From: Loktanella fryxellensis
Lineage (GTDB): Bacteria > Pseudomonadota > Alphaproteobacteria > Rhodobacterales > Rhodobacteraceae
NCBI RefSeq assembly: GCF_900110065.1
Contig: NZ_FOCI01000009.1
Span: forward strand, 1-64,000
Length of the DNA stretch: 64,000 bases
Reading direction: 5' to 3'
In this document: positions 17,276-25,297 of the stretch, piece after piece
Layout of the letters: the number at the start of each line of letters is the position of its first letter
Position numbering within the stretch: the first letter of the stretch is position 1
Made by a program: the position numbers and the translations under genes
Notes under the pieces: model-generated
What the model was told of the DNA's origin: nothing
Seen by the model: only the letters and a program-made list of their open reading frames with translations
The model's database searches: none

Positions 17276-17978
17276 GTGCAATCTCCTTGGGCATCAGGTC
17301 GCTGGGTGCGGATGACAGCATCGCGCCGCAGTCGTGTTTCGGATTGGCGGACAGGAATCCCGGCTCTCCCGGAAAGATGAACTCGACCGGTCGGTCGTCC
17401 TTGTCGAAGGTCTCAGTCGGCACGGTCACGCGTCCCGTCCCGCCGATGAAAAGCCGCCAGCGGTCGGACACGTATTCGCGCCCCGCGGACGACCAGATTT
17501 CCGTCCCATCGGGGCCATAGGCCCGGATGTTGTATTCGGTCTGCTGCAGCGTGATGCCGTCGATCGTCTCGGTCGTCCCGGTCAGGCGATCCTGCCCGAC
17601 ATAGCGGGTGGTGCCCACCGTGTCCGACAGGGTCTGGAAGTCGTAGGTATCCACGCCGTTGGCCAGCAACTCGGTCAGGGACGCGGGGTCGGCCGGGGCC
17701 GCCTCCAACGTCTCTTCATCCCCCAGTTCGGGATAGAAGCTGGTGACCCACTGCCCCTCGCGGTCGGTGCTGCCGAGGTAGGTCATCCCGTCCTCGGACA
17801 GGCTGGCACGCCGCTTGATCCCCTCGGGGTCGGCGGCGCATACGAAATGATGCTCGACCGCACAACTGCGGCTCTGGATCGTCACGAACGCCTCGCAGCC
17901 CTGCGGCAGGGCAAAGGTGTCCGCCGCCAGCACGGGGCTGGCCGACAGCATCAGCAGGGCCAGCGCCCCGCGCATCAT
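17262..17978 (-). CDS. Secreted protein of unknown function between gltD and gltB
   Basis: The 238-residue protein begins MMRGALALLMLSASPVLAAD, a clear Sec signal peptide cut after about residue 19. The mature part has several cysteines (CEAF, RSCAVEHHFVC, KHDCG) and beta-rich segments such as TTRYVGQDRLTGTTETIDG and EYVSDRWRLFIGGTG. I recognise no enzyme motif. Its start overlaps the gltD stop (ATGATG) and its end overlaps the gltB start by 14 bases, so it is embedded in the glutamate synthase operon. Why a periplasmic protein is translated between two cytoplasmic GOGAT subunits is unknown. Confidence 0.88.
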   Translation of the reverse strand: MMRGALALLMLSASPVLAADTFALPQGCEAFVTIQSRSCAVEHHFVCAADPEGIKRRASLSEDGMTYLGSTDREGQWVTSFYPELGDEETLEAAPADPASLTELLANGVDTYDFQTLSDTVGTTRYVGQDRLTGTTETIDGITLQQTEYNIRAYGPDGTEIWSSAGREYVSDRWRLFIGGTGRVTVPTETFDKDDRPVEFIFPGEPGFLSANPKHDCGAMLSSAPSDLMPKEIAHDHL

Positions 17979-19444
17979 TCCGCCGCCACAGCGTCGGACT
18001 GGGACAGGTAGTTCAGGATCGCGGTGGCGCAATCGCGCCCGTCCTTGATCGCCCAGACCACAAGGCTGGCACCACGCACGATGTCGCCCGCGGCGAACAC
18101 GCCGTCCAGCGACGTGCGACCCGTGGTGAAATCGGCCTTGATCGTGCCCCAGCGCGTGACCTCCAGCCCGTCGACACCCCACAGGGTCGGCAGGTCTTCG
18201 GGCTCGAAGCCCAGCGCCTTGACCACCAGATCGGCCTCTTCGACGTAATGGGCGCCCTCGATCATCTCGGGGCTGCGGCGGCCGGTGACATCGGGCTGGC
18301 CCAGACGCATCCGGTCCACGACCACGCCGCGCATCGGCCCCGTCAGCGCGCGCACCTCGTCGCGGTTGGCCGGGTCGTCGACGAACATGCGCGGCGCGGA
18401 CAGCCAGACGAACTCGATGCCCTCTTCCTCGGCGTTCTGCACTTCGCGCTGGCTGCCGGGCATGTTCGCCTTGTCGCGGCGATACAGGCACTTGACCGAT
18501 GTGGCCCCCTGACGGATCGCCGTGCGCACGCAGTCCATCGCGGTGTCGCCGCCACCGATGACGACGACCCGCTTGCCCATCGCATTCAGCTCTCCGCTGG
18601 TGAACTCCGGGACGTCGTCGCCGAACCCCACGCGGTTGCTCGCGGTCAGATAGTCGATGGCCCGCACGATGCCGTCGGCGTCGTGACCGGGGTTGTCCAG
18701 ATCGCGGGTCTTGTAGACGCCCGTGGCGATCAGCACCGCGTCGTGCTTGCCCCGGATCGCGTCGAACGTCAGGTCCGTCCCGACGTTGCAGTTCAGCACG
18801 AACTGGACGCCGCCATCCTCCAGCTGCGCCATGCGCTGCATCACGACATCCTTCTCCAGCTTGAAGCCGGGGATGCCGTAGGTCATCAGGCCGCCGCCGC
18901 GGTCATAGCGGTCATAGACCGTGACCTGCACACCGGCGCGGCGCAGCATGTCCGCCGCCGCCAGCCCGCCGGGACCGGCCCCGATGATACCGACGCTTTC
19001 GGACCGCTCCGCATAGGGGCGGATCGGCTGCACCCAACCTTCCGCGAACGCGGTGTCTGTGATGTATTTCTCGACCGCGCCGATGGTGACGGTGCCGTGT
19101 CCCGACTGCTCGATGACGCAGTTGCCTTCGCACAACCGGTCCTGCGGGCAGATACGGCCACAGATCTCGGGGAAGGTATTGGTCGCCTGAGAAATGTCAT
19201 AGGCTTCGCGCAGGCGGCCTTCGGCGGTCAGGCGCAGCCAGTCGGGAATGTTGTTCTGCAGGGGGCAATGGCTCTGGCAATAGGGCACGCCGCACTGGCT
19301 GCACCGGCTGGCCTGTTCTGCGGCCTTCTCGCGGGCGAACTCGGCATAGATTTCATGGAAATCCTCGTTCCGCAGATCGGGCGGCCGCTTTTCGGGCATG
19401 TCCCGGTTCACGGTCGTGAACTTCAGCATCTTCTGACCGGCCAT
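17975..19444 (-). CDS. gltD: Glutamate synthase (NADPH) small subunit
   Basis: A 489-residue FAD/NADPH flavoprotein that feeds electrons to GltB. Two cysteine groups at the N-terminus, CSQCGVPYCQSHC and CGRICPQDRLCEGNC, bind the [4Fe-4S] clusters. GIIGAGPGGLAAADMLRRAG near residue 150 is the FAD dinucleotide fold and VVVIGGGDTAMDCVRTAIRQGA binds NADPH. The C-terminal GVFAAGDIVRGASLVVWAIKDGR completes FAD binding. It is the first gene of gltD-unknown-gltB. The 157-base region in front of it carries a candidate operator (19505-19519). Confidence 0.96.
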   Translation of the reverse strand: MAGQKMLKFTTVNRDMPEKRPPDLRNEDFHEIYAEFAREKAAEQASRCSQCGVPYCQSHCPLQNNIPDWLRLTAEGRLREAYDISQATNTFPEICGRICPQDRLCEGNCVIEQSGHGTVTIGAVEKYITDTAFAEGWVQPIRPYAERSESVGIIGAGPGGLAAADMLRRAGVQVTVYDRYDRGGGLMTYGIPGFKLEKDVVMQRMAQLEDGGVQFVLNCNVGTDLTFDAIRGKHDAVLIATGVYKTRDLDNPGHDADGIVRAIDYLTASNRVGFGDDVPEFTSGELNAMGKRVVVIGGGDTAMDCVRTAIRQGATSVKCLYRRDKANMPGSQREVQNAEEEGIEFVWLSAPRMFVDDPANRDEVRALTGPMRGVVVDRMRLGQPDVTGRRSPEMIEGAHYVEEADLVVKALGFEPEDLPTLWGVDGLEVTRWGTIKADFTTGRTSLDGVFAAGDIVRGASLVVWAIKDGRDCATAILNYLSQSDAVAAE

Positions 19445-19504
19445 GCGCCAACTTCCTCATTGCGGTTGCCGCGCCGTTTTACGGCGCGTCACCGGGAATG
19501 AAAA

Positions 19505-19519
19505 GTCAGCAAGACTGAC
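19505..19519. promoter_or_regulatory. Small inverted repeat upstream of gltD
   Basis: GTCAG (19505-19509) and CTGAC (19515-19519) flank CAAGA, and the site is followed by CTATAA. A looser related element GGTCAGTAAAAGTTACC lies at about 19577-19593, nearer uppP. These could be binding sites of a nitrogen or leucine-responsive regulator of the gltD-gltB operon; identity is unknown. Confidence 0.3.
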
Positions 19520-19601
19520 CTATAAGGCAGAAAATCCGCGACAAACGTGCATGGTCGGTCGATTTTCGCCAAAACAAGGTCAGTAAAAGTTACCTATCCA
19601 G

Positions 19602-20408
19602 TCACAACCCCATGGAAAGCGCGATAAAAGCGACCGATCCCACGATGATTCGCCACCAGCCGAACAGGGCGTAGCCACGCCGGCTGACGAAATCGAGGAG
19701 CCAGCGCACCACCAGCACCGCAGTGATGAAGGCACAGATCAGGCCCACGGCGATCTCGCTGACCGCACCCGCATCCAGCACGTCGCGGTTCTGATAGATG
19801 TCATAGGCGAACGCCCCCGCCATTGTCGGCAGCGACAGGAAAAAGCTGAATTCCGCCGCAGCCCGCTTGCTGGCGCCCAGCATCAACGCACCGACGATGG
19901 TGGCCCCCGACCGTGACACGCCGGGGATCATCGCCAGACACTGGATGAAACCCAGCGCCAGCGACATGCGGATCGGGAATTGCGTCGCATCCGGGTGACG
20001 CGGTTCGGGGGCCATGCGGTCCACGAACAGCAGGACGACCCCGCCCAGCACCAGCATGACCGCAATCAGGCGCGGCGTCTCGAAAAGCACGGTCTTGATG
20101 AAATCATGCGCCAGCACGCCAATCACCACGGCGGGCAGAAAGGCCACAAGCACCGACAGGATGAACCGCCGCGCCGCAGGGTCGTGCGGCGCATCGCGGA
20201 ACACCTGCCACAGCTTGCCGAAGTAGACGACCAGCAGCGCCAGGACGGCGCCCAGCTGGATCACCACCTCGAACGTGCGGCCGGCGCTGTCGAAACCAAG
20301 GAAATGTCCCGCCAACAGCAGGTGCCCGGTGGACGAGACGGGGATGAACTCGGTCAGCCCTTCGAGGATACCGAGAAAGGCAGCGATGAGCGTCGTCTGG
20401 GCGTCCAT
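19602..20408 (-). CDS. uppP: Undecaprenyl-diphosphatase UppP (BacA)
   Basis: The 268-residue integral membrane enzyme recycles undecaprenyl diphosphate to the monophosphate carrier used for peptidoglycan and other wall polymers. The conserved ExxxE motif is Glu16-Glu20 in [16 protein letters not shown], and the second repeat contains [16 protein letters not shown]. About eight hydrophobic segments span the protein. It starts 3 bases after the stop of the NDUFA9-like gene on the same strand, so the two are probably one transcript. Length is normal for the family. Confidence 0.95.
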   Translation of the reverse strand: MDAQTTLIAAFLGILEGLTEFIPVSSTGHLLLAGHFLGFDSAGRTFEVVIQLGAVLALLVVYFGKLWQVFRDAPHDPAARRFILSVLVAFLPAVVIGVLAHDFIKTVLFETPRLIAVMLVLGGVVLLFVDRMAPEPRHPDATQFPIRMSLALGFIQCLAMIPGVSRSGATIVGALMLGASKRAAAEFSFFLSLPTMAGAFAYDIYQNRDVLDAGAVSEIAVGLICAFITAVLVVRWLLDFVSRRGYALFGWWRIIVGSVAFIALSMGL

Positions 20409-20411
20409 GCT

Positions 20412-21395
20412 TCAAGACTCCCGCAGGTTCTTGGCGCTGTCCTTGATGGCCGTGTATTGCCCCGACGGCCGGAACCGCCAGAGATACTCCGGCAGGACGG
20501 CGGCCATCGCGGTGGGCACGATGCCAAGATCGGCGAACCCACGCGCCCCATCCGCCACCACGTTATCCACGGCGAGGTTGCGCACCTGATCCGTGGTCAA
20601 CGGCGGCTTCACCAGACCGAACGTCACCTTGGACAGGATGCCGAACGCCCCCGCCATCAGGCGCGCCATCCAGAACGGGATGTTCGCGATCAGCTTGTTG
20701 CGGTGGATGACCGTCAGCATGGTCTGCATCAGCTCGCGGAAGGTCGCCACGTCGGGCCCGCCCAATTCATAGACGCCGCGTGTGGCGGGATCATGCAGTG
20801 CGGCGGCGGCGGCGGCGGCCACGTCATCGACATACACGGGTTGAAACCGCGTGTCGGCCCCCACCACGGGCAGCACGGGCCCGACGCGCGACAGACCGGC
20901 GAACCGGTTGAAGAACTGATCTTCCGGCCCGAACACGATGGACGGGCGCAGGATCACGGCGTCCGGCATGTGTTCCAGCACGGCGCGTTCGCCCTGCGCC
21001 TTGGTCCGGGCATAGGCGCTGGCGCTGTCCGCATTGGCACCGATGGCGGAAATCTGCACCATCCGCGTGACACCTTCGCTGCGCGCGATACGGGCGATCC
21101 GTCCCGGTGCCTCCGCCTGCACGGCCTTGAAGGTGTTGCGGCCCGCCTCGGCCAGCACGCCGACGCAATAGACCACCGCATCGGCCCCGCGCATCACGGC
21201 ACGCACGCTGTCGTCGTCGCGGACATTGCAGAACACCGGCTCGACCTGACCCACGGCGCCGTAGGTGCGCACGAACATCGCCTCGTTCGGGGTGCGGCAG
21301 GCGACGCGGATGCGCCAGCCGTCCTTGGCCAGACGCCGCGCGATATAGCGCCCGACGAAACCGGAACCGCCGTAGATGGTGACAAGCTGGGACAT
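20412..21395 (-). CDS. NAD(P)-binding protein, complex I NDUFA9 subunit family
   Basis: A 327-residue atypical short-chain dehydrogenase-like protein with the Rossmann glycine motif YGGSGFVGRYIARRL (residues 8-22). Other conserved parts are VQISAIGA, AYARTKAQGERAVLE, ILRPSIVFGPEDQFFNRFAGL, QPVYVDDVAAAA and YELGGPDVATFRELM. This series is typical of the NDUFA9-like proteins of alphaproteobacteria, relatives of a mitochondrial complex I accessory subunit. ATG at 21395 has an AAAGG ribosome-binding site 7-8 bases before it; an ATG at 21419 is the alternative. It is co-oriented with uppP with only 3 bases between them. Confidence 0.88.
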   Translation of the reverse strand: MSQLVTIYGGSGFVGRYIARRLAKDGWRIRVACRTPNEAMFVRTYGAVGQVEPVFCNVRDDDSVRAVMRGADAVVYCVGVLAEAGRNTFKAVQAEAPGRIARIARSEGVTRMVQISAIGANADSASAYARTKAQGERAVLEHMPDAVILRPSIVFGPEDQFFNRFAGLSRVGPVLPVVGADTRFQPVYVDDVAAAAAAALHDPATRGVYELGGPDVATFRELMQTMLTVIHRNKLIANIPFWMARLMAGAFGILSKVTFGLVKPPLTTDQVRNLAVDNVVADGARGFADLGIVPTAMAAVLPEYLWRFRPSGQYTAIKDSAKNLRES

Positions 21396-21518
21396 GGCAT
21401 GGCCTTTCACGCTGTTCATGGCGGTTTAGACCGCACCCCCATGCCAGACAAGCTGAATTGGATCACGGCGGCTGCCGCAGGGCCGCGCAGGAAATTCGAG
21501 GTGGCGTCGAAATTCGCG

Positions 21519-21547
21519 TTGACACCCGTTGGCCCGACTCGTAGATC
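21519..21547 (+). promoter_or_regulatory. Promoter of tRNA-Leu
   Basis: A consensus -35 TTGACA (21519-21524) is followed 17 bases later by TAGATC (21542-21547), with a purine start expected about 10 bases before the mature tRNA 5' end at 21564. The -10 is a moderate match only. Confidence 0.55.
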
Positions 21548-21563
21548 ACGCCCCACGACACCG

Positions 21564-21649
21564 GCCCAGGTGGCGGAATGGTAGACGCGCTAGCTTCAGG
21601 TGCTAGTGTTCGCAAGGACGTGGAGGTTCGAGTCCTCTCCTGGGCACCA
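21564..21649 (+). tRNA. tRNA-Leu, anticodon CAG
   Basis: The 86 bases fold as a class II tRNA. The acceptor stem GCCCAGG (21564-21570) pairs with CCTGGGC (21639-21645), followed by discriminator A and an encoded CCA (21647-21649). The anticodon arm is CTAGC-TTCAGGT-GCTAG with CAG at 21597-21599. A variable arm (GTTCGCAAGGAC region) and the T arm GGAGGTTCGAGTCCTCTCC follow. The long variable arm and anticodon assign it to leucine codon CUG. It stands alone with its own promoter and terminator. Confidence 0.96.
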
Positions 21650-21668
21650 CAGACCGGATCGAAAAAAT

Positions 21669-21703
21669 CCCCCTGAAACCCTTCGGTTTCGGGGGGTTTT
21701 CGT
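21669..21703 (+). terminator. Rho-independent terminator after tRNA-Leu
   Basis: CCCCC (21669-21673) and GAAACC (21675-21680) pair with GGTTTC (21685-21690) and GGGGG around a CTTC loop, followed by TTTTCG. It ends the single-gene tRNA transcript 19 bases after the CCA. Confidence 0.85.
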
Positions 21704-21730
21704 TTCCGCCGGCAAACCTGGACGCGCACC

Positions 21731-22495
21731 ATGCCACAGATCGACACGGCGCATCGGCGGCTTCGGAGCGCGGCTTTCCTGCTCTCGCTGGCCCTGCTGG
21801 CGGCCCTTGCCGCCTATGCGGCGACAGGCGGCGACATCGTGCTGGATCACCGCATCGCCGACGCGGTGTATCCGCTGCGCAGCGACGCGGGCGTGGCCGT
21901 CATGGGTTGGATCACCCGCATCGGCGGACGGCACGGGGTGTTGCCGCTGCTGGCAGGTGCCACGGTGGCGCTGCTGCTGCTGCGGCGCAGCGATCTGCTG
22001 GCCGCGGTCTGGGTCGCGGCGCTGGGCAACCTCGTCAGCGTTACGTTGCTGAAGGCGGCCTTCGACCGGCCCCGGCCCGCGATGGGGTATTTCATCGAAA
22101 CCTCGGGCAGTTTTCCCAGCGGCCATGCGGCGGGGGCCATCGCTGTCTGGGCGATGCTGTGGATCGTGTCAGCGCGGCTGCACCTCATCCGGCGCGGCCC
22201 GGCAATCGCCGCCGCCGTCCTGTGCGCCGTCGTGATCGGCGGCACCCGCATCTATCTGGGGCAGCATTACCTGACGGATATCCTTGGCGGTTATCTGCTG
22301 GGCGGGCTCTGGCTCACCGCAGGGCTGACATGTGCCGCCCACATGACGCCCCGCCCCACTGCCCCGCGTCACCGCATGGCCGCGACAAGCATGGCCGCAG
22401 CCATTGCGCTGGCCGTCATCCTCGCCTCGACCCTGACGCGGCCCGTCGCGGAACCGGAGCCGACCGGGAATGGACAATCCGCCGCAGGGGTCTAG
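21731..22495 (+). CDS. PAP2-family membrane phosphatase
   Basis: A 254-residue membrane protein with the three-part lipid phosphatase signature: Lys108 and RPRP in KAAFDRPRP, the catalytic His in FPSGHA (residues 128-133), and RIYLGQHYLTD with Arg173, His179 and Asp183. Around six hydrophobic segments place the active site at the membrane surface. The family removes phosphate from phosphatidate, phosphatidylglycerol phosphate or undecaprenyl diphosphate. It precedes a cardiolipin synthase-like gene by 30 bases on the same strand. Substrate is therefore probably a phospholipid intermediate, but this is inference. Confidence 0.9.
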   Translation: MPQIDTAHRRLRSAAFLLSLALLAALAAYAATGGDIVLDHRIADAVYPLRSDAGVAVMGWITRIGGRHGVLPLLAGATVALLLLRRSDLLAAVWVAALGNLVSVTLLKAAFDRPRPAMGYFIETSGSFPSGHAAGAIAVWAMLWIVSARLHLIRRGPAIAAAVLCAVVIGGTRIYLGQHYLTDILGGYLLGGLWLTAGLTCAAHMTPRPTAPRHRMAATSMAAAIALAVILASTLTRPVAEPEPTGNGQSAAGV

Positions 22496-22525
22496 CTTGC
22501 GGCAGACCTGCGCAGGAGTTGCCCC

Positions 22526-23881
22526 TTGCCGTTCGACTGGCTCATCACCCACGGCGAAATCGTCCTCATCGGCTTCGTGGTGCTGGCGGCGGCCACCTAT
22601 CTGCTGCAACAGCGGCGGTCGCCGCAATCGACGGCGGCGTGGCTTCTGTTCCTCATCATGGTGCCCTATCTGGCGATCCCGATCTTCGTCGGCCTTGGCG
22701 TGCGCAAGCGGGCGGCGGGACCGGGCGCGCTGACCATGCGCCCGCTGGGTGGCACCGACCCGCAGAATGCGGTGGATCACATGCTCCGCAGCTACCGCCT
22801 GCCGGGGGCCACGGGTGGGCATACGTTCACCCTGCACGACAGCCCCGAAGCGGCGCGCACGGCCCTGTTCGACATGGTGAAGGGCGCGCAGACCCGCATC
22901 GACGCGCAGTTCTATATCGTCGCGCGCGACGACATCGGGCGCGCCTTCGTCACCGCGCTGACGGAACGGGCGCGGGCGGGGGTCAAGGTGCGGCTGATCA
23001 TCGACCGCCTCGGCAGCTTGTTTCCGCCCCGCCACGCGCTGAAGGCACTAATCGCGGCGGGAGGAGAGGTGCACTGGTTCTCGCCTTTCGTGCAGCCGCC
23101 GATGCGCGGGCACCTGAACCTGCGCAATCACCGCAAGATCGTGGTCGTGGACAACACCCGCGTCTTTGCCGGCGGCATGAACGTGGGCGAGGAATACATG
23201 GGCAAAGGCCCCGACGTGTGGACCGACCTTGCGTTCAGCCTGACCGGACCGGCGGTAGGCAGTTTCGACGACGTGTTCGCGTCGGACTGGGACGGTACGG
23301 GCGGCGAGGCCATCGCGCCGGCACCCTTTCCCCCACCGGGCAGCGGCACCGCCGTGGTGCAGGTCGCGCCCTCCGGCCCGGATCTGCGGCATGACGGGCT
23401 GCACGATGCGCTGGTCAGCGCCATCCACCGGGCCGAACGGCGCATATGGATCGTGACGCCCTATTTCCTGCCCACCGATACCCTTGCCGAAGCCCTGCTG
23501 ATCGCAGGCCGTCGCGGGATCGACGTGCGGATCATGCTGCCGCGGAGGTCGAACCAGAAGATCGCCGACTTCGCCCGCGGAGCCTATCTGCGCGACCTGC
23601 ACCGGTCCCGTGCGCGGGTGCTGAAGTTCAACCGCGGCATGATCCACGCCAAGGCCGGGATCATCGACGATGTGGCTTATATCGGGTCGGTGAATTTCGA
23701 CGTGCGCAGCATGCTGCTGAACTTCGAGGATGCGCTGATCCTGCACGATGCAGGCAGCGTCGGCCGCATCGACGACTGGTTCGCGGCCCAGTTCCAGTAC
23801 TGCGAAGAAGGCATCGCGCCAGCGAAATTCCTGCGCCGCGTGGGCGAAGGTCTGTTCCGCATCGGAGCACCCGTCCTGTGA
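22526..23881 (+). CDS. cls: Cardiolipin synthase-like phospholipase D family protein
   Basis: The 451-residue enzyme has two N-terminal membrane segments (IVLIGFVVLAAATYLL, WLLFLIMVPYLAIPIFVGL) and two HKD catalytic motifs. The first is HRKIVVVD (His202, Lys204, Asp209) followed by GGMNVGEEY; the second is HAKAGIIDDVAYIGSVNFD near residue 375. Such enzymes transfer a phosphatidyl group to make cardiolipin. The start is a TTG at 22526 with AGGAG 7 bases in front. Its stop overlaps the next gene's GTG start (GTGA). A PLD followed by an EEP hydrolase also occurs in E. coli clsB-ybhP. Confidence 0.92.
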   Translation: MPFDWLITHGEIVLIGFVVLAAATYLLQQRRSPQSTAAWLLFLIMVPYLAIPIFVGLGVRKRAAGPGALTMRPLGGTDPQNAVDHMLRSYRLPGATGGHTFTLHDSPEAARTALFDMVKGAQTRIDAQFYIVARDDIGRAFVTALTERARAGVKVRLIIDRLGSLFPPRHALKALIAAGGEVHWFSPFVQPPMRGHLNLRNHRKIVVVDNTRVFAGGMNVGEEYMGKGPDVWTDLAFSLTGPAVGSFDDVFASDWDGTGGEAIAPAPFPPPGSGTAVVQVAPSGPDLRHDGLHDALVSAIHRAERRIWIVTPYFLPTDTLAEALLIAGRRGIDVRIMLPRRSNQKIADFARGAYLRDLHRSRARVLKFNRGMIHAKAGIIDDVAYIGSVNFDVRSMLLNFEDALILHDAGSVGRIDDWFAAQFQYCEEGIAPAKFLRRVGEGLFRIGAPVL

Positions 23882-24609
23882 CCACACCCATCCGCATCCT
23901 GTCCTACAATATCCGCAAGGCGGTGGGCACCGACCGCCGCCGCGACCCGCACCGCATCCTGACCATCCTGAAGGAGGCGCAGGCCGACATCGTGATCCTG
24001 CAGGAGGCCGACCTGCGGCTGGGCCAGCGGCGCACCGCGCTGCCGATGGACCTGATCCCGGACTGCGGGCTGGTGCCGGTGCCCATAGCCGTGAACGGCG
24101 TCAGTCTGGGGTGGCACGGCAATGCGATCCTCGTGCGGCCCGACTGGGCCGTTGCCGCCACCGACCGCATCACCCTGCCGGGGCTGGAACCGCGCGGTGC
24201 GATCAGTGCGCTGGTCAGGACACCGCTCGGTCCGCTGCGGGTGATCGGCGCGCATCTGGGATTGCTGCGCCGCTCGAGGCTGGGTCAGCAACAGGCGTTG
24301 ATCGACTGGATCGCCGAACAGGACACTGGCCCCATGGTGATCGGCGGCGACCTGAACGAATGGTCGGCGCGGCGCGGTCTTGGCCCGTTGGCGCGGGTGT
24401 TCGCGCTGCACACGCCCGGCCATTCCTATCACGCCCGCTGGCGACTGGCCCCGCTGGACCGGATCGGCCTGTCCGAGGAGATTGCCATGCACGATCTGTC
24501 GATGATCGACACGACCCTCTCGCGCAAGGGGTCTGACCATCTGCCGATCCGCGCCAGCGTGACGTGGCCGACCGCTACTGCTGGGCCCACAGCACACCAC
24601 AGGGGTTGA
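23878..24609 (+). CDS. Endonuclease/exonuclease/phosphatase (EEP) family protein
   Basis: The 243-residue protein starts with GTG at 23878, overlapping the cls stop by 3 bases. EEP motifs are ILSYNIRKAVG, VILQEADL with the metal-binding Glu, GAHLGLLRRSRLGQQQAL, VIGGDLNEW (Asp and Asn) and GSDHLPI with the general-base His. Relatives hydrolyse phosphodiester bonds in nucleic acids or lipids. Translational coupling with a cardiolipin synthase, as for ybhP in E. coli, suggests a lipid-related role. No signal peptide is visible. Confidence 0.88.
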   Translation: MTTPIRILSYNIRKAVGTDRRRDPHRILTILKEAQADIVILQEADLRLGQRRTALPMDLIPDCGLVPVPIAVNGVSLGWHGNAILVRPDWAVAATDRITLPGLEPRGAISALVRTPLGPLRVIGAHLGLLRRSRLGQQQALIDWIAEQDTGPMVIGGDLNEWSARRGLGPLARVFALHTPGHSYHARWRLAPLDRIGLSEEIAMHDLSMIDTTLSRKGSDHLPIRASVTWPTATAGPTAHHRG

Positions 24610-24641
24610 GGGGCGGGCCACACCGACCTATCTGCTGATCA

Positions 24642-24678
24642 GCAACAGGCACGGCGTGTTGCGGCAACAGGCACGGCG
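24642..24678 (+). repeat. Two 15-bp direct repeats in front of the rnd-like gene
   Basis: The sequence GCAACAGGCACGGCG occurs at 24642-24656 and again at 24664-24678, a 22-base period, about two DNA turns. The second copy ends 4 bases before the ATG at 24683. It could be a regulatory site or a recent short duplication. Confidence 0.5.
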
Positions 24679-24682
24679 GACC

Positions 24683-25297
24683 ATGGCGAACCACCTTCAT
24701 CACCACGACCTGCCGGATGGGCTGAGCCTTGGCCCCATCGTCGCCATCGACTGCGAGACGATGGGACTGCTGCCGCGCCGCGACAGATTGTGTCTGATCC
24801 AGATGTCCGCAGGCGACGGCGACTGCCATCTGGTGCAGGTCGCCCGCGACCCCGCCCCCGCGCCGAACCTGTGCCGGATGCTGGCGGACCCCGCCACGCT
24901 GAAGCTGTTTCACTATGGCCGCTTCGACATCGCGGCGCTGTTCCAGACCTATGATGTGGTGACGGCCCCTGTCTGGTGTACCAAGATCGCGTCGCGCATG
25001 GTGCGCACCTATACCGACCGCCACGGGTTGAAGCAGCTGGTGCAGGAATTGCTGGGCATCGACATCTCCAAATACCAGCAGCAAAGCGACTGGGGTGCCG
25101 CCGACCTGACGCCGGCGCAGCTTGACTATGCGGCGTCCGACGTGCTGCACCTGCACCGCCTGCGCGACGAACTGAACCGCAGGCTGGTGCGCGAAGGGCG
25201 GCAGGATCTGGCGCAGGCGTGCTTCGACTTCCTGCCGACGCGCGCGCAACTCGACCTGCTCGGCTGGGCCGACAGCGACGTGTTCTACCACGCATGA
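24683..25297 (+). CDS. Ribonuclease D-like 3'-5' exonuclease (DEDD domain only)
   Basis: A 204-residue protein consisting of the DEDDy exonuclease domain. Exo I is VAIDCETMGLLP, Exo II is FHYGRFDIAAL, and Exo III is DYAASDVLHLHRLRDEL with the tyrosine. It lacks the C-terminal HRDC domains of full RNase D, about half the E. coli length, as is usual for this short alphaproteobacterial form. The activity is trimming of RNA 3' ends. ATG at 24683 (MANHLHHHDLP) fits the family start better than the upstream in-frame ATG. The stop overlaps the kdsD start (ATGA). Confidence 0.88.
   Translation: MANHLHHHDLPDGLSLGPIVAIDCETMGLLPRRDRLCLIQMSAGDGDCHLVQVARDPAPAPNLCRMLADPATLKLFHYGRFDIAALFQTYDVVTAPVWCTKIASRMVRTYTDRHGLKQLVQELLGIDISKYQQQSDWGAADLTPAQLDYAASDVLHLHRLRDELNRRLVREGRQDLAQACFDFLPTRAQLDLLGWADSDVFYHA

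Noticed and set aside
13340-17380. Very long open frame (1346 residues) on the plus strand opposite gltB
   Set aside because: It is the antisense shadow of gltB in GC-rich DNA; gltB has full family motifs throughout.
24656-24682. Upstream in-frame ATG of the rnd-like gene
   Set aside because: The extension (LRQQARRT) lies over the direct repeat and is not typical of the family; ATG at 24683 fits better.
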